The notes: generated from the letters alone by a model not told the origin. A stretch of 64,000 bases of DNA from Brachybacterium huguangmaarense (GCF_025725725.1 NZ_CP107020.1:2790001-2854000), one strand, 5' to 3'. Counted from the stretch's first letter, positions 51,523 through 61,330 are shown. Made by a program: numbers and translations.

Positions 51523-53836
51523 CGTCGACCCGCTGGCCGTCCGCGGTGACCCGGTAGACGTCGTAGACGCCCTCGACCCGGCGCACGGCCGAGACGACCG
51601 ACTGCAGATGCGAGGGGTCGGCGAGCTCGAAGGAGAAGTACGCGGTGGCCAGGCGGTCCGGCTGGGACTGGCACATGACCGACTGCAGGTTCACGTGCTG
51701 GTCGTTGATGACGAGCGAGAGGTCCGTCAGCAGCCGGCTGCGGTCCAGGGCCTCGACCTTGATGTGCACGAGGTACGCACTGCCGGACCGTCCGGACCAG
51801 CCCACCGGCACGATGCGGTCACTCTGGGTCTCGCGCAGCTGCCGCGCGTTCGTGCACTGCTCATGGTGCACGGAGATGCCCGAGCCGCGGGTCACGAAGC
51901 CGATGATCGGGTCTCCCGGCACCGGCGCGCAGCACTTGGCGAGCTTGACCCACAGATCGTCGTGGCCGTCGACGACGACGCCCTGGTCGGCGTCGTCCGT
52001 GCGCGGCACGTGCCGCGAGCGCGCCTTGGAGGGCAGCGTCATCTCGGCGACGTCCTCCGCCGCGCCCTCGCTCCCGCCGAACGACACCACGAGCCGATGG
52101 GTCACGGCGGCGGCGCTGACGTGGCCCTCGCCGATCGCGGCGTACAGCCCGTCGACGTCGGGGAAGTTGAGATCGGTCGCGACCGCCTGGAGCGTCGAAT
52201 GGGTCAGCAGGCGGCGCATCGGCAGGTTCTGCTTGCGCAGGGACTTGGCGAGCTCGTCCTTGCCGCGCTCGAGCGCCTCCTCGCGCCGCTCCTTGGAGAA
52301 CCACTGGCGGATCTTGGTGCGCGCCCGAGGGGACTTGACGAAGGTGAGCCAGTCGCGGCTGGGTCCGGCGCCCGCCGCCTTGGAGGTGAAGACCTCGACC
52401 ACGTCGCCCGTCTCGAGGGTCGACTCGAGCGAGACGAGGCGCCCGTTGACCCGGGCCCCCATGGTGCGGTGGCCGACCTCGGTGTGCACCGAGTAGGCGA
52501 AGTCGACGGGGGTGGCGCCCTGCGGGAGCACGATCACGTCGCCCTTGGGCGTGAAGACGTACACCTCCTGGGTGTTGATCTCGAAGCGCAGCGACTCGAG
52601 GAACTCCCCCGAGTCCGCCGTGTCCTTCTGCCATTCCATGAGCTGGCGCAGCCACGCCATCTCCTGGTTGCCGGCGCGCGCCATTTCGCCGGGCCCGGAC
52701 ATGGCCTTGTACTTCCAGTGCGCGGCGACGCCGTACTCGGCGCGGCGGTGCATCTCGCGGGTGCGGATCTGGATCTCGACGGGCTTGCCCGTCGGCCCGA
52801 TCACCGTCGTGTGCAGCGACTGGTACAGGTTGAACTTGGGCAGCGCGATGTAGTCCTTGAACCGCCCGGGCACGGGCGACCAGCGGGCGTGCAGGATGCC
52901 GAGCACGCCGTAGCAGTCGCGCACCGAGTCCACGAGCACCCGGATCCCCACCAGGTCGTAGATGTCGGCGAAGTCGCGGCCGCGCACGATCATCTTCTGG
53001 TAGATCGAGTAGTAGTGCTTGGGCCGCCCGCTCACCTCGGCCTTGATCCGGGCGTGGCGCAGGTCGTCGTTGATCTGGCTCGTGACGGCGGCGAGGTACT
53101 GGTCGCGGGCGGGGGCGTGCTGGGCCACGAGCGCGACGATCTCGTCGTAGACCTTGGGGTAGAGCGCCCGGAACGAGAGGTCCTCGAGCTCCCACTTCAT
53201 GGTGTTCAGGCCGAGGCGATGGGCCAGCGGCGCGTAAATCTCGAGGGTCTCGCGGGCCTTCTTCTCCGCGGAGGCGGCCGAGACGTACTTCCAGGTGCGG
53301 GCGTTGTGGAGGCGGTCCGCGAGCTTGATGAGCAGCACCCGGATGTCGCGGCTCATCGCCACGATCATCTTGCGCACCGTCTCGGCCTGCGCGGCCTCGC
53401 CGTAGGTCAGCTTGTCGAGCTTGGTCACGCCGTCGACGAGGAGCGCGATCTCCTCGCCGAACTCCGCGCGCAGCCGGTCCAGGGAGTAGTCGGTGTCCTC
53501 GACCGTGTCGTGCAGGAGCGCGGCGGCCAGGACCTCCTTGGGCGACCCCAGCTCGGCCAGGATCGTGGCGACCGACACCGGATGCGTGATGTAGGGGTCG
53601 CCGCTCTTGCGGAACTGCCCGCGGTGCGCCTGCTCGGCGACGTGGTAGGCGCGCTCGATGAGCGCCGTGTCCTCCTTGCCGTTCGCGCGGGTGACGACCT
53701 GCAGGAGCGGCTCGAGGATGCGGTCGACGCCGGCGGGCCGGGCGCCGAAGAAGCCGCGCCGGGAGCGACGGGGTCGCGGTGCCGGGGCGGTGTCGGTCTC
53801 GCGCGCCGGGGTGCTCGTGCTGTCACCGTCGTCCAC
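51491..53836 (-). CDS. rel: Bifunctional (p)ppGpp synthetase/hydrolase Rel
   Basis: A 781-residue long RelA/SpoT homologue that makes and degrades the alarmone (p)ppGpp in the stringent response. The HD hydrolase domain is intact (ALLHDTVEDTD, His109-Asp110), so is the synthetase domain (GRPKHYYSIYQKM; DIYDLVGIRVLV), followed by TGS (VYVFTPKGDVIVLPQGATPVD), a helical/zinc-finger part (KCCAPVPGDPIIGF) and a C-terminal ACT domain (YLVHIKVEALDRSRLLTDLS). GTG start with GGGAGG upstream; TAGACT 26 nt before the start is its likely promoter. In M. tuberculosis rel (Rv2583c) also follows apt and the secDF genes. Its 3' end overlaps a convergent gene by 32 nt. Confidence 0.96.
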   Translation of the reverse strand: MDDGDSTSTPARETDTAPAPRPRRSRRGFFGARPAGVDRILEPLLQVVTRANGKEDTALIERAYHVAEQAHRGQFRKSGDPYITHPVSVATILAELGSPKEVLAAALLHDTVEDTDYSLDRLRAEFGEEIALLVDGVTKLDKLTYGEAAQAETVRKMIVAMSRDIRVLLIKLADRLHNARTWKYVSAASAEKKARETLEIYAPLAHRLGLNTMKWELEDLSFRALYPKVYDEIVALVAQHAPARDQYLAAVTSQINDDLRHARIKAEVSGRPKHYYSIYQKMIVRGRDFADIYDLVGIRVLVDSVRDCYGVLGILHARWSPVPGRFKDYIALPKFNLYQSLHTTVIGPTGKPVEIQIRTREMHRRAEYGVAAHWKYKAMSGPGEMARAGNQEMAWLRQLMEWQKDTADSGEFLESLRFEINTQEVYVFTPKGDVIVLPQGATPVDFAYSVHTEVGHRTMGARVNGRLVSLESTLETGDVVEVFTSKAAGAGPSRDWLTFVKSPRARTKIRQWFSKERREEALERGKDELAKSLRKQNLPMRRLLTHSTLQAVATDLNFPDVDGLYAAIGEGHVSAAAVTHRLVVSFGGSEGAAEDVAEMTLPSKARSRHVPRTDDADQGVVVDGHDDLWVKLAKCCAPVPGDPIIGFVTRGSGISVHHEQCTNARQLRETQSDRIVPVGWSGRSGSAYLVHIKVEALDRSRLLTDLSLVINDQHVNLQSVMCQSQPDRLATAYFSFELADPSHLQSVVSAVRRVEGVYDVYRVTADGQRVDVTQPGTLAAR

Positions 53837-53862
53837 GTCGGGCCTCCCTTCGCTGGCGGCCC

Positions 53863-53868
53863 AGTCTA
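53863..53868 (-). promoter_or_regulatory. -10 box of rel
   Basis: Minus-strand TAGACT, ending 26 nt before the GTG. It implies a short leader carrying the GGGAGG ribosome site, and a promoter of rel's own separate from apt. Confidence 0.55.
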
Positions 53869-53918
53869 CTCAGCGCGCGGGGTGCTCCGACCATGTGACG
53901 TTGCGCGCAGAGCGGACG

Positions 53919-54491
53919 TCAGTTGGGCACGCTCCACACGGCGTCGACGGGCAGGTCGCCGAGCTTCTCGCGGCCTCCGAGGCCCTCGAGCTCGATGAGG
54001 AAGGACGCGCCGAGCAGCTCGGCGTCGAAGTCGCGCACGAGCTCGATGGTGGCCGCCGCGGTGCCGCCCGTGGCCAGCAGATCGTCGACGATCACGGTGC
54101 GGGCCCCCGCGGGCAGACCGCCCTGGGCGATCTCGACGGTCGCGGTGCCGTACTCGAGCGCGTAGGAGACGCTGCGCGGGGAGCCGGGGAGCTTGCCGGC
54201 CTTGCGCACGGGCACGAAGCCGACGCCGAGCTCGTAGGCGAGCGGCGCCCCGAGCACGAAGCCGCGCGCCTCGGTGCCCACGATGTATTCGACGTCCGGC
54301 GGCAGGATCGAGCACCAGTACGCGATCACGCGGCGCATGGCGGCGCCGTCGGCGAGCAGCGGGGTGATGTCGCGGAACAGCACGCCGGGCTCGGGGAAGT
54401 CGGGGAACTCGGCGATGTGGGACCGCATGAGCGCGGCGATCTCGTCCCGATCGGGCGCGCCGGCGCTCTCGGAGAAGCGGCTCGTGGTCAT
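53919..54491 (-). CDS. apt: Adenine phosphoribosyltransferase
   Basis: A 190-residue purine-salvage enzyme that makes AMP from adenine and PRPP. The PRPP-binding motif is VIVDDLLATGGTA near residue 132; FPEPGVLFRDITPLL and GTEARGFVLGAPLAYELG are APRT signatures. The ATG at 54491 has a GGGAGGG ribosome site 4 nt upstream, in the 19-nt gap after secF, so apt is probably co-transcribed with yajC-secD-secF, as in M. tuberculosis (Rv2584c). Confidence 0.95.
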   Translation of the reverse strand: MTTSRFSESAGAPDRDEIAALMRSHIAEFPDFPEPGVLFRDITPLLADGAAMRRVIAYWCSILPPDVEYIVGTEARGFVLGAPLAYELGVGFVPVRKAGKLPGSPRSVSYALEYGTATVEIAQGGLPAGARTVIVDDLLATGGTAAATIELVRDFDAELLGASFLIELEGLGGREKLGDLPVDAVWSVPN

Positions 54492-54510
54492 GTGTCCCTC
54501 CCGGGGATCA

Positions 54511-55662
54511 TCAGTGGCGCCGACGGCGCGTGGTGCGCCGGGGCTGGACGCGGGCGGGGGCGCCGCTGCGGCCGGTGGACGTCGAGGGCGCGTCCGGAGC
54601 GGTGCCGCGGTCCGCGGCGCTCTCGTCCGCGGCCTCGGGCGCGCCGGGGGCCGGGGCCGCGACGGGCTCCGGCTCGGGCGCCGCGGCGGAGGCCGCGCGG
54701 GCCCGTGCGATCTCGGCGTCGTGGGCGACGATCGCGCCCTCACGGCGACGCAGGTCCGTCAGGATGCCCGGCGCGAGGAAGATCGACGAGTAGGTGCCGG
54801 CGAGGATGCCCACGAACAGGGCCAGCGCGATGTCCTTGAGGGTTCCCGCCCCCAGCACGAACGCGCCGATCACGAGGATCGAGCCGACCGGCAGGAGCGC
54901 CACGACCGAGGTGTTGATCGAGCGCACCAGGGTCTGGTTGGCGGCGAGCTCGACGGACTCCTCGTAGGTGAGCGTGCCCGCGGACAGGTCCGCGGTGTTC
55001 TCGCGCACCTTGTCGAACACGACCACGGTGTCGTAGATCGAGTACCCCAGGATGGTGAGGAACCCGATCACGGTCGCGGGCGTGATCTCGAAGCCGACCG
55101 CGACGTACACGACGGCGGTCAGCAGCATGTCGTGCACGAGGGCGATGAGGGCCGCGAGCGAGGCCTTGAGGTTGCGGAAGTACAGGGCCATCACGGTGCC
55201 CACGAGCACGAGGAAGACCACGACGGCGCGCAGGGCGGTGAAGGTGACGTCGCTGCCCCACGTCGGCCCGATGAACGAGCTCGAGACGTCGGAGGCGGGC
55301 ACGCCGTAGGCGGTCGCGAGGTCCTCGGCCAGGGCCGTGGTCTCGTCGGAGGAGAGCTGCTCGGTCTGGACGCGCAGCGCCGAGCTGCCGATCACGCTGA
55401 TCTTGGGCTCGTTGTCCGGGACGTGCTCGCGCACGACGTCGCGGGCGTGGTCCTGGTCGGTGGTCTGCACGCCCGAGATCTGGAACTCCGAGCCGCCCAC
55501 GAACTCGATGCCGGGGTTGGGGCCGCGCAGCACGGCGATCGTGCCGAGCACGATCAGCACGATCGCGCTGATCAGGTAGAACGTGCGGCGACGACGGATC
55601 AGCGGATAGGACCGCGCCCCCGTGTGGAGGTCGTTGCCGAAGGAGGAGAAGCTCGAGCTCAT
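54511..55662 (-). CDS. secF: Protein translocase subunit SecF
   Basis: A 383-residue RND-type membrane protein that with SecD uses the proton gradient to complete Sec export. Six helices: the first near residue 30 (FYLISAIVLIVLGTIAVL), then the extracytoplasmic domain and five helices after residue 165; GYSIYDTVVVFDKVREN near residue 220 is the signature of SecF helix 4/5. The first extracytoplasmic strand reads IEFVGGSEFQI. A long Ala/Pro/Glu-rich cytoplasmic tail ending in basic residues (TTRRRRH) follows. The ATG overlaps the secD stop as ATGA. Confidence 0.95.
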   Translation of the reverse strand: MSSSFSSFGNDLHTGARSYPLIRRRRTFYLISAIVLIVLGTIAVLRGPNPGIEFVGGSEFQISGVQTTDQDHARDVVREHVPDNEPKISVIGSSALRVQTEQLSSDETTALAEDLATAYGVPASDVSSSFIGPTWGSDVTFTALRAVVVFLVLVGTVMALYFRNLKASLAALIALVHDMLLTAVVYVAVGFEITPATVIGFLTILGYSIYDTVVVFDKVRENTADLSAGTLTYEESVELAANQTLVRSINTSVVALLPVGSILVIGAFVLGAGTLKDIALALFVGILAGTYSSIFLAPGILTDLRRREGAIVAHDAEIARARAASAAAPEPEPVAAPAPGAPEAADESAADRGTAPDAPSTSTGRSGAPARVQPRRTTRRRRH

Positions 55663-57506
55663 CGGGTGCCCTCCTCGTCGGTGCGGTCCTGCGGGGTCGG
55701 GTCCTCGGGCGGCGGCGCCGCGCCCTCGGCCGCCTCGGCCTCCTCGCGGGCCCGACGGGCCTTGCGGGCCGCGAGCGACTCCGTCGGCGCGGCCTCGGCG
55801 TCGCGGCGACGGCGGGACGCCGTGTCGCGCACCCGGCCGCGGCCCGCGTAGGCGGGCAGGTCACGGCCGAGGGCGGCCGGGTCGAGACCGCTGAGCGGGT
55901 GCCCCTTGCCGAAGAACCGGGTACGCGCGAGCATCTGCAGCAGCGGGTGGGTGAACAGGAAGACCACCACGAGGTCGAGCAGCGTGGTCAGGCCGAGGGT
56001 GAAGGCGAAGCCGCGCACACTGCCCGTCGACAGCACGTACAGCACGACGGCGGCGATGATGTTGACGGTGTCGGAGGCCACGATCGTGCGCCGGGCCCGC
56101 TGCCAGCCGTTGTCGACGGCGCTCACGATGCCGCGGCCGTCGCGGATCTCGTCGCGGACCCTCTCGAAGTACACGATGAACGAGTCGGCGGTGAAGCCGA
56201 TCGCGACGATCAGGCCGGCGACGCCCGCGAGCGAGAGCCGGTAGCCGATCTCGGGCATGTTCGACATGACCGTGATGACGCCGTAGGCCATGGCGCCCAT
56301 CACCGCGAGGCTCGCGGTCGTGACGATCGCGAGCACCCGGTACTGCGCGATCGCGTAGAGCACGACGAGGACCAGGCCGATGAGGCCCGCGATGAGGCCC
56401 TTCTCGAGCTGGTCGGAGCCGAGCGTCGAGGAGATCTGCTGCTCGGACTGCACCGTGAACTTGAGCGGCAGGGCGCCGAACTTGAGCTGGTCGGCGAGCT
56501 GCTGGGCGCTGTCCTGGGTGAAGTTGCCCGTGATCGACGCCGACGACGAGGTCGGGGCGGTGACCTGCGGCGCGGAGATGACGGTGCCGTCGAGCACCAT
56601 CGCGAACTGCCCGGTCGCGCCCTCACCCTTGTAGAGCGCGGTGGTGAGGGCCCCGAACTGCTCCGAGGCGCCCTCCTGGAAGGTCATGTTGACCTCGTAG
56701 CCGCCCGTCGACTGGCCCGAGGAGTTGACGGCGGGGCCGACGGTCGCGTTCTTGACGCCGCTGCCGGGCACGGCCTCCGGCCCCAGCAGGTACTTGGCCT
56801 GCCCGGCCTCGTCGCACAGCACGACGATGTCGCCCGTGCCGGCCTTCTCGGCGTTGTCCGCCAGCGCCCGTGGGTCCGCGCAGCTCGCGTCGGCGAAGAT
56901 CTGCTGGGCCTCGGGGGTGAGCTGATCGGCCGACCAGGGGGCCACGCCCCCGCTGCCCGCTCCGCCGGCGTCGGACGCGCCCCCGGCATCGGAGGCGCCT
57001 CCCGCGTCCGAGGCGCCGCTCGTGCCCTCGGCGGGGCCGACCACGGCGGGGGTGGTGCTCGCCGGGATGCTGCCGGCGTCCGAGGCCCCCGACGCGTCGG
57101 AGGCGCCGCCACCGTCGGAGGCGCCGCCGCCGTCGGCGATCGCGAGCACGGGCCGGAACGACATGGCCGCCGTGCGCCGCAGCGCGTCGGACGTGTGCTG
57201 GTCGAGCGTGCCGGGCACGTCGACCACGATGTTGGTGCCGCCCTGCACGCTGATCTCGGTCTCGGCGACGCCCATCGCGTTGATGCGCGCGGCCATGATC
57301 TGCCGGGCCTGGTCCATCGAGTCGCCCGTGACGGGCGAGCCGTCGAGCGAGGACGCGGTCAGGATGACCTGCGTGCCGCCCTCGAGATCGAGGGCGAGCT
57401 TGGGCAGCGGCTCCCATCCGCCTCGGGCCACTCCCAGGCCGATGCCGCCTCCGAGGACGACAAGGATGACGGCCAGGGCGGCCAGGGCGATACGGCGTAC
57501 GGGCAT
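55659..57506 (-). CDS. secD: Protein translocase subunit SecD
   Basis: A 615-residue partner of SecF. After an N-terminal helix the signature LDLEGGTQVILTA (residues 39-51) begins the large extracytoplasmic domain; GFTADSFIVYFERVRDEIRDG near residue 450 marks the conserved membrane core of five helices. Odd feature: residues ~125-188 are a low-complexity Gly/Ala/Ser/Asp insert made of repeated GASDAG-like units, in the periplasmic-side P1 domain. The C-terminus is cytoplasmic, long and charged. The protein aids late stages of Sec translocation and release. ATG start, 61 nt after yajC. Confidence 0.94.
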   Translation of the reverse strand: MPVRRIALAALAVILVVLGGGIGLGVARGGWEPLPKLALDLEGGTQVILTASSLDGSPVTGDSMDQARQIMAARINAMGVAETEISVQGGTNIVVDVPGTLDQHTSDALRRTAAMSFRPVLAIADGGGASDGGGASDASGASDAGSIPASTTPAVVGPAEGTSGASDAGGASDAGGASDAGGAGSGGVAPWSADQLTPEAQQIFADASCADPRALADNAEKAGTGDIVVLCDEAGQAKYLLGPEAVPGSGVKNATVGPAVNSSGQSTGGYEVNMTFQEGASEQFGALTTALYKGEGATGQFAMVLDGTVISAPQVTAPTSSSASITGNFTQDSAQQLADQLKFGALPLKFTVQSEQQISSTLGSDQLEKGLIAGLIGLVLVVLYAIAQYRVLAIVTTASLAVMGAMAYGVITVMSNMPEIGYRLSLAGVAGLIVAIGFTADSFIVYFERVRDEIRDGRGIVSAVDNGWQRARRTIVASDTVNIIAAVVLYVLSTGSVRGFAFTLGLTTLLDLVVVFLFTHPLLQMLARTRFFGKGHPLSGLDPAALGRDLPAYAGRGRVRDTASRRRRDAEAAPTESLAARKARRAREEAEAAEGAAPPPEDPTPQDRTDEEGTR

Positions 57507-57567
57507 GGGCGGAGGGTCCTCGGACGGATGAGGGGCCTGCCTCGCGGCTCGGGGCCGCGCGGCGAGG

Positions 57568-57966
57568 TCAGCGGCGGTCGGTGTCCCGCGAGGTCACACC
57601 GGGGATGTCACGCTCGTCGCGCACGGTCTCGACGGGATCGACGACGTCGTCCGCACCGTCGTGCGCGGCGACCTCGCCCTCGCCCTCGACGACGGGAGCC
57701 TCGTCGGTCGGCTCGACCTTCATCGAGATCGCGGCGCGGGCCCACTTCAGCTGGGCACCGGACTCGGACTCGAGGATCACGGTGTCGCCGAACTCCTCGA
57801 CGATGATGCCGTAGAAGCCCGAGTGCGTGCGCACCTCGTCGCCGACGCCGAGCTGGGAGAGACGTTCCTGCTGCTGACGCTGCGCCTTCTTCTGGCGGTT
57901 CGACATGAGCAGCATCGGGATCATCATCACGGCGAAGACGACCAGGAGCAGAAGAATCGGGTCCAC
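57568..57966 (-). CDS. yajC: Preprotein translocase accessory subunit YajC
   Basis: A 132-residue single-helix protein of the SecDF-YajC complex. The N-terminal helix LLLLVVFAVMMIPMLLMSNRQKKAQ is typical, followed by LGVGDEVRTHSGFYGIIVEEFGDTVILE, the conserved YajC domain, and an acidic, disordered tail. GTG start at 57966 with AAGGAT upstream. First gene of yajC-secD-secF-apt; a TAGAGT box lies about 48 nt before the start. Confidence 0.93.
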   Translation of the reverse strand: MDPILLLLVVFAVMMIPMLLMSNRQKKAQRQQQERLSQLGVGDEVRTHSGFYGIIVEEFGDTVILESESGAQLKWARAAISMKVEPTDEAPVVEGEGEVAAHDGADDVVDPVETVRDERDIPGVTSRDTDRR

Positions 57967-58013
57967 GAGGATCCTTTCGTCGGCGCGCCCAGGGGCGCTC
58001 GGGTGGCGCGGTC

Positions 58014-58019
58014 ACTCTA
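58014..58019 (-). promoter_or_regulatory. -10 box of the yajC-secDF operon
   Basis: Minus-strand TAGAGT, 47 nt before the GTG of yajC, just after a hairpin that ends the ruv operon. Confidence 0.55.
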
Positions 58020-58052
58020 CCCGACCGGCCCTGAGAGGAGGGTGGACGAGAG

Positions 58053-58077
58053 GGGTGGGGTGTGACTCACCCCGCCC
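58053..58077 (-). terminator. Terminator after ruvB
   Basis: A 10-bp stem with one G-T wobble and loop TGACT, starting 9 nt after the ruvB stop. Confidence 0.6.
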
Positions 58078-58086
58078 GCGGACGGC

Positions 58087-59190
58087 TCAGAAACGGCCGA
58101 GCGTCGGGGAGGCGCCGGCCGAGGGATCCGGACTCTCCTCCCCGAGGTGGGCCCAGGTGGCGGGCGTCGCGACGCGGCCCCGAGGGGTGCGGGAGATGAG
58201 GCCCTCGCGCACGAGGAACGGCTCGACCATCGTCTCGACCGTCTCGGTCTCCTCGCCGACGGCGACGGCGAGCGTCGACAGCCCCACCGGTCCCCCGGCG
58301 AAGCGCTCGCACAGGGCTCGCAGGACGGCGCGGTCGAGGCGGTCGAGCCCGCGCTCGTCGACCTCGTAGACCACGAGCGCGGCGCGGGCGGCCTCAAGGT
58401 CGATGCGCCCGCTGCCGCGCACCTCCGACCAGTCCCGCACGCGCCGCAGGAGCCGGTTGGCGATGCGGGGCGTGCCGCGCGAGCGCGAGGCGATCTCGGC
58501 GGCGGCCTCGTGGTCCACCTCGACGCCCAGACGCTGTCCCGAGCGCAGCACGACCGTGAGCAGCTCGTCGGGGCGGTAGTAGTCCAGGTGGCCCGTGAAG
58601 CCGAAGCGGTCGCGCAGGGGCGAGGGCAGCAGCCCCGCCCGCGTCGTCGCGCCGACCGCGGTGAAGGGGGGCAGCTCGAGCGGGATCGAGGTCGCGCCCA
58701 CGCCCTTGCCGACCACGACGTCGACCCGGAAGTCCTCCATCGCCATGTAGAGCATCTCCTCGGCGGGACGCGCGAGGCGATGGATCTCGTCGATGAACAG
58801 CACCTCGCCCTCCTCGAGGGAGGACAGGATCGCGGCGAGGTCGCCCGCGTGCTGCACGGCCGGCCCCGAGGTGATGCGCAGCGGCGCGTTGAGCTCGGCG
58901 GCGATGATCATCGCCAGCGTCGTCTTGCCGAGCCCGGGCGGGCCCGAGAGCAGGACGTGCTCGGGTGCGCGTCCCCGCGCGGAGGCCGCGTCGAGCACGA
59001 GGGACAGCTGCTCGCGCACGACCCCCTGGCCGACGAACTCCTCGAGCCGGCGGGGACGCAGGGCCGCTTCGGCGGCGCGCTCGATCGCCGAGGACTCGGC
59101 GCTCGTGAGCGAGCGGTCGGCGGGCGAGGCGGCGCTGCGGGCGGTCGCGTCGAGGCCGGACTCGAAGGCGCCCGATCCGGGGTCCGTCAT
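58087..59190 (-). CDS. ruvB: Holliday junction branch migration helicase RuvB
   Basis: A 367-residue AAA+ motor that drives branch migration with RuvA. Walker [10 protein letters not shown] lies near residue 87, Walker B FIDEIHRL near residue 137, sensor 1 [10 protein letters not shown], and the Arg-finger/sensor 2 region [19 protein letters not shown]; the C-terminal winged helix ends in RTPRGRVAT. The N-terminus has ~30 extra residues compared with E. coli. ATG start overlaps the ruvA stop as ATGA. Confidence 0.96.
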   Translation of the reverse strand: MTDPGSGAFESGLDATARSAASPADRSLTSAESSAIERAAEAALRPRRLEEFVGQGVVREQLSLVLDAASARGRAPEHVLLSGPPGLGKTTLAMIIAAELNAPLRITSGPAVQHAGDLAAILSSLEEGEVLFIDEIHRLARPAEEMLYMAMEDFRVDVVVGKGVGATSIPLELPPFTAVGATTRAGLLPSPLRDRFGFTGHLDYYRPDELLTVVLRSGQRLGVEVDHEAAAEIASRSRGTPRIANRLLRRVRDWSEVRGSGRIDLEAARAALVVYEVDERGLDRLDRAVLRALCERFAGGPVGLSTLAVAVGEETETVETMVEPFLVREGLISRTPRGRVATPATWAHLGEESPDPSAGASPTLGRF

Positions 59191-59804
59191 CGGGTGCCGC
59201 CGAGCGTGCGCAGGGCCGTGCGCAGGAGCGCGCCCGGCTCGACGGTCTCGTCCTCGGCATCGGCGAGGGCCCGGTCGACGGCGTCGGCGGCGGCCTTCTC
59301 GGGCCAGCCGAGACCGATCAGGGCCTGGGCGACGTCGGCGCCGACGCCCGGCGCGGGGGTCGCGGGCACGGCCGGGGCCGTCGCCTCGGCGGTCGGGGCG
59401 GAGGGCGCTCCCAGCCGGTCCTTGAGCTCGAGCACCATGCGCTGGGCGACCTTGGGGCCGATCCCGGGGGTGCGGGTGATCGCGGCGGTGTCGCCCGTGG
59501 CGACCGCGCGCCGCAGATCGTCCGGGGTGAGCACGGCCAGCACCGCGAGCGCGATGCGCGGGCCGATCCCCGAGACCGACTGCACGATCCGGAAGACCTC
59601 GGTCTCCTCCGGGCGGGGGAAGCCGAACAGGGTCAGGGAGTCCTCGCGCACGACGAGCTCGGTGTGCATGGTCAGCTCCTGGCCGTGCCGCGCGTCGGCG
59701 AGGGCCTGGGGGGTGGTGCGGACCGCGAAGCCGACGCCCGAGACGTCGAGGACGAGGGCGTCGAGGGAGATGGCGGCCACGCGCCCGGTGAGAGTGGAGA
59801 TCAC
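59187..59804 (-). CDS. ruvA: Holliday junction branch migration complex subunit RuvA
   Basis: A 205-residue junction-binding protein that docks RuvB. The OB domain opens with [20 protein letters not shown] as overlapping strands; the helix-hairpin-helix motifs [15 protein letters not shown] and [18 protein letters not shown] follow, and domain III for RuvB contact is at the C-terminus ([20 protein letters not shown]). GTG start. An internal TAGGGT box 7 nt upstream, in the 27-nt gap after ruvC, suggests that ruvAB can be transcribed as a leaderless unit. Confidence 0.95.
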   Translation of the reverse strand: MISTLTGRVAAISLDALVLDVSGVGFAVRTTPQALADARHGQELTMHTELVVREDSLTLFGFPRPEETEVFRIVQSVSGIGPRIALAVLAVLTPDDLRRAVATGDTAAITRTPGIGPKVAQRMVLELKDRLGAPSAPTAEATAPAVPATPAPGVGADVAQALIGLGWPEKAAADAVDRALADAEDETVEPGALLRTALRTLGGTR

Positions 59805-59811
59805 GGGGACA

Positions 59812-59817
59812 ACCCTA
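59812..59817 (-). promoter_or_regulatory. Internal leaderless -10 box of ruvA
   Basis: Minus-strand TAGGGT ends 7 nt before the GTG of ruvA, inside the ruvC-ruvA gap. Confidence 0.55.
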
Positions 59818-59831
59818 GAACGTGTGTTCGA

Positions 59832-60422
59832 TCAGAAGCGGGAGGTGGAGGATTCCCGGGCGTGCCGGGCCGAGCGCTCGGCCTGCGCCCACACCGCCTG
59901 GGCGCTCGTGCGGGCCGCGCCCGCGGCGTCGAGGCGCACCGGACCGGGGCCGCGCCACAGCTGGGTGAGCGCGATCGCGAGGGCGTCGGCCGCATCGGCC
60001 GGCCGCGGCGGACCGGACAGCCCCAGCAGCTTGACCAGCATGGTCTGGATCTGCTTCTTGTCGGCCCGGCCGTTGCCGGTCACGGCCGCCTTGACCTCGC
60101 TCGGCGTGTGCATCGCGATCGGGATGCCGCGCTCGGCGGCGAGCAGGATCGCGATCCCGGAGACCTGGGCGGTGCCCATCACGGTCGGCGTGTTGTTCTG
60201 GCTGAACACGCGCTCGACGGCGACGACGTCGGGCACGTGCAGCTCGATCACCTCGCGCAGCCCGCGCGAGATCGCGAGCAGCCGACGGTCGATCGGGTCG
60301 TCCGGGCTCGACCGCACCACGCCGACGTCGACGAGGTGGGCGCCGCGCCCGGCACCGGCGTCGAGCACGCCGACGCCGCAGCGGGTGAGACCGGGGTCGA
60401 CCCCGAGGACCCTCAGCGGCAT
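59832..60422 (-). CDS. ruvC: Crossover junction endodeoxyribonuclease RuvC
   Basis: A 196-residue Holliday-junction resolvase with an RNase-H-like fold. Catalytic acids are seen as Asp9 in VLGVDPGLTRCG, Glu70 in VVAVERVF and the Asp pair in PADAADALAIA near residue 140. It cuts junctions processed by RuvAB. The C-terminus has a ~30-residue Ala/Arg-rich extension. ATG start; 12 nt after yebC, so the two are probably co-transcribed. Confidence 0.95.
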   Translation of the reverse strand: MPLRVLGVDPGLTRCGVGVLDAGAGRGAHLVDVGVVRSSPDDPIDRRLLAISRGLREVIELHVPDVVAVERVFSQNNTPTVMGTAQVSGIAILLAAERGIPIAMHTPSEVKAAVTGNGRADKKQIQTMLVKLLGLSGPPRPADAADALAIALTQLWRGPGPVRLDAAGAARTSAQAVWAQAERSARHARESSTSRF

Positions 60423-60434
60423 GGGACCGCCTGC

Positions 60435-61193
60435 TCAGGCCTCGTCGTCGAGCTGGGCCGCGACGTCGTCGGGGATCTCGATGTTGGTGTAGACGTTCTG
60501 CACGTCGTCGCTGTCCTCGAGCGCGTCGATCAGGCGGAACACCTTCTGGGCGCCGTCGAGATCGACCTCGGTGCGCATGTTCGGCACGAACTGCGCCTCG
60601 GCGCTGTCGTAGTCGATGCCCGCCTGCTGCAGGGCCGTGCGCACGGCGACCACGTCAGTGGCCTCGCAGACGATCTCGAAGGTGTCGCCCTCGTCGTTGA
60701 TCTCCTCGGCGCCGGCGTCGAGCACGGTCTCGAGCAGCTCGTCCTCGGTGTGCTCCGCCTTGGGCAGGGTGACCACGCCCTTGCGCTGGAACATGTAGGA
60801 CACCGAGCCGGAGTCGGCCATGTTGCCGCCGTTGCGGCTGAAGGCCACGCGGACCTCGGAGACGGCGCGGTTCTTGTTGTCGGTCAGGCACTCGACGAGC
60901 ACGGCGACGCCGCCGGGCGCGTAGCCCTCGTACATGAGGGTCTGGTAGTCGGCGCCGCCGGCCTCCTGGCCGCCGCCGCGCTTGACGGCGCGGTCGATGT
61001 TGTCATTGGGGACCGAGGTCTTCTTGGCCTTCTGGATGGCGTCGAACAGCGTCGGGTTGCCCGCGGGGTCGGCGCCGCCCGTGCGGGCCGCGACCTCGAT
61101 GTTCTTGATGAGCTTGGCGAACAGCTTGCCGCGCTTGGCATCGATCGCGGCCTTCTTGTGCTTGGTCGTCGCCCACTTGGAATGACCCGACAT
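60435..61193 (-). CDS. yebC: YebC/PmpR family protein (TACO1-like)
   Basis: A 252-residue YebC-family protein. It begins [23 protein letters not shown], the universal signature of the family (first residues shown within the length limit), followed by [20 protein letters not shown] and the acidic core [19 protein letters not shown] as overlapping segments. Members have been described as DNA-binding regulators and, more recently, as factors that help ribosomes translate proline-rich stretches. The ATG has GAAGGAG 6 nt upstream; a TACAAT box lies ~140 nt before the start. It precedes ruvC, as in most actinobacteria (Rv2603c). Confidence 0.94.
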   Translation of the reverse strand: MSGHSKWATTKHKKAAIDAKRGKLFAKLIKNIEVAARTGGADPAGNPTLFDAIQKAKKTSVPNDNIDRAVKRGGGQEAGGADYQTLMYEGYAPGGVAVLVECLTDNKNRAVSEVRVAFSRNGGNMADSGSVSYMFQRKGVVTLPKAEHTEDELLETVLDAGAEEINDEGDTFEIVCEATDVVAVRTALQQAGIDYDSAEAQFVPNMRTEVDLDGAQKVFRLIDALEDSDDVQNVYTNIEIPDDVAAQLDDEA

Positions 61194-61330
61194 GACTCTC
61201 CTTCACAGCTGGGGTGTCCGCTCTCGCGCCCGCGGAGCCGGGACGGGGACCGAGAGGGCCGGGCCCACGAGGCCCTGACCCGCGAGGTCCGGGCCCGGAG
61301 GACACAGGACGGCACGAGGCGCGCCTCACC

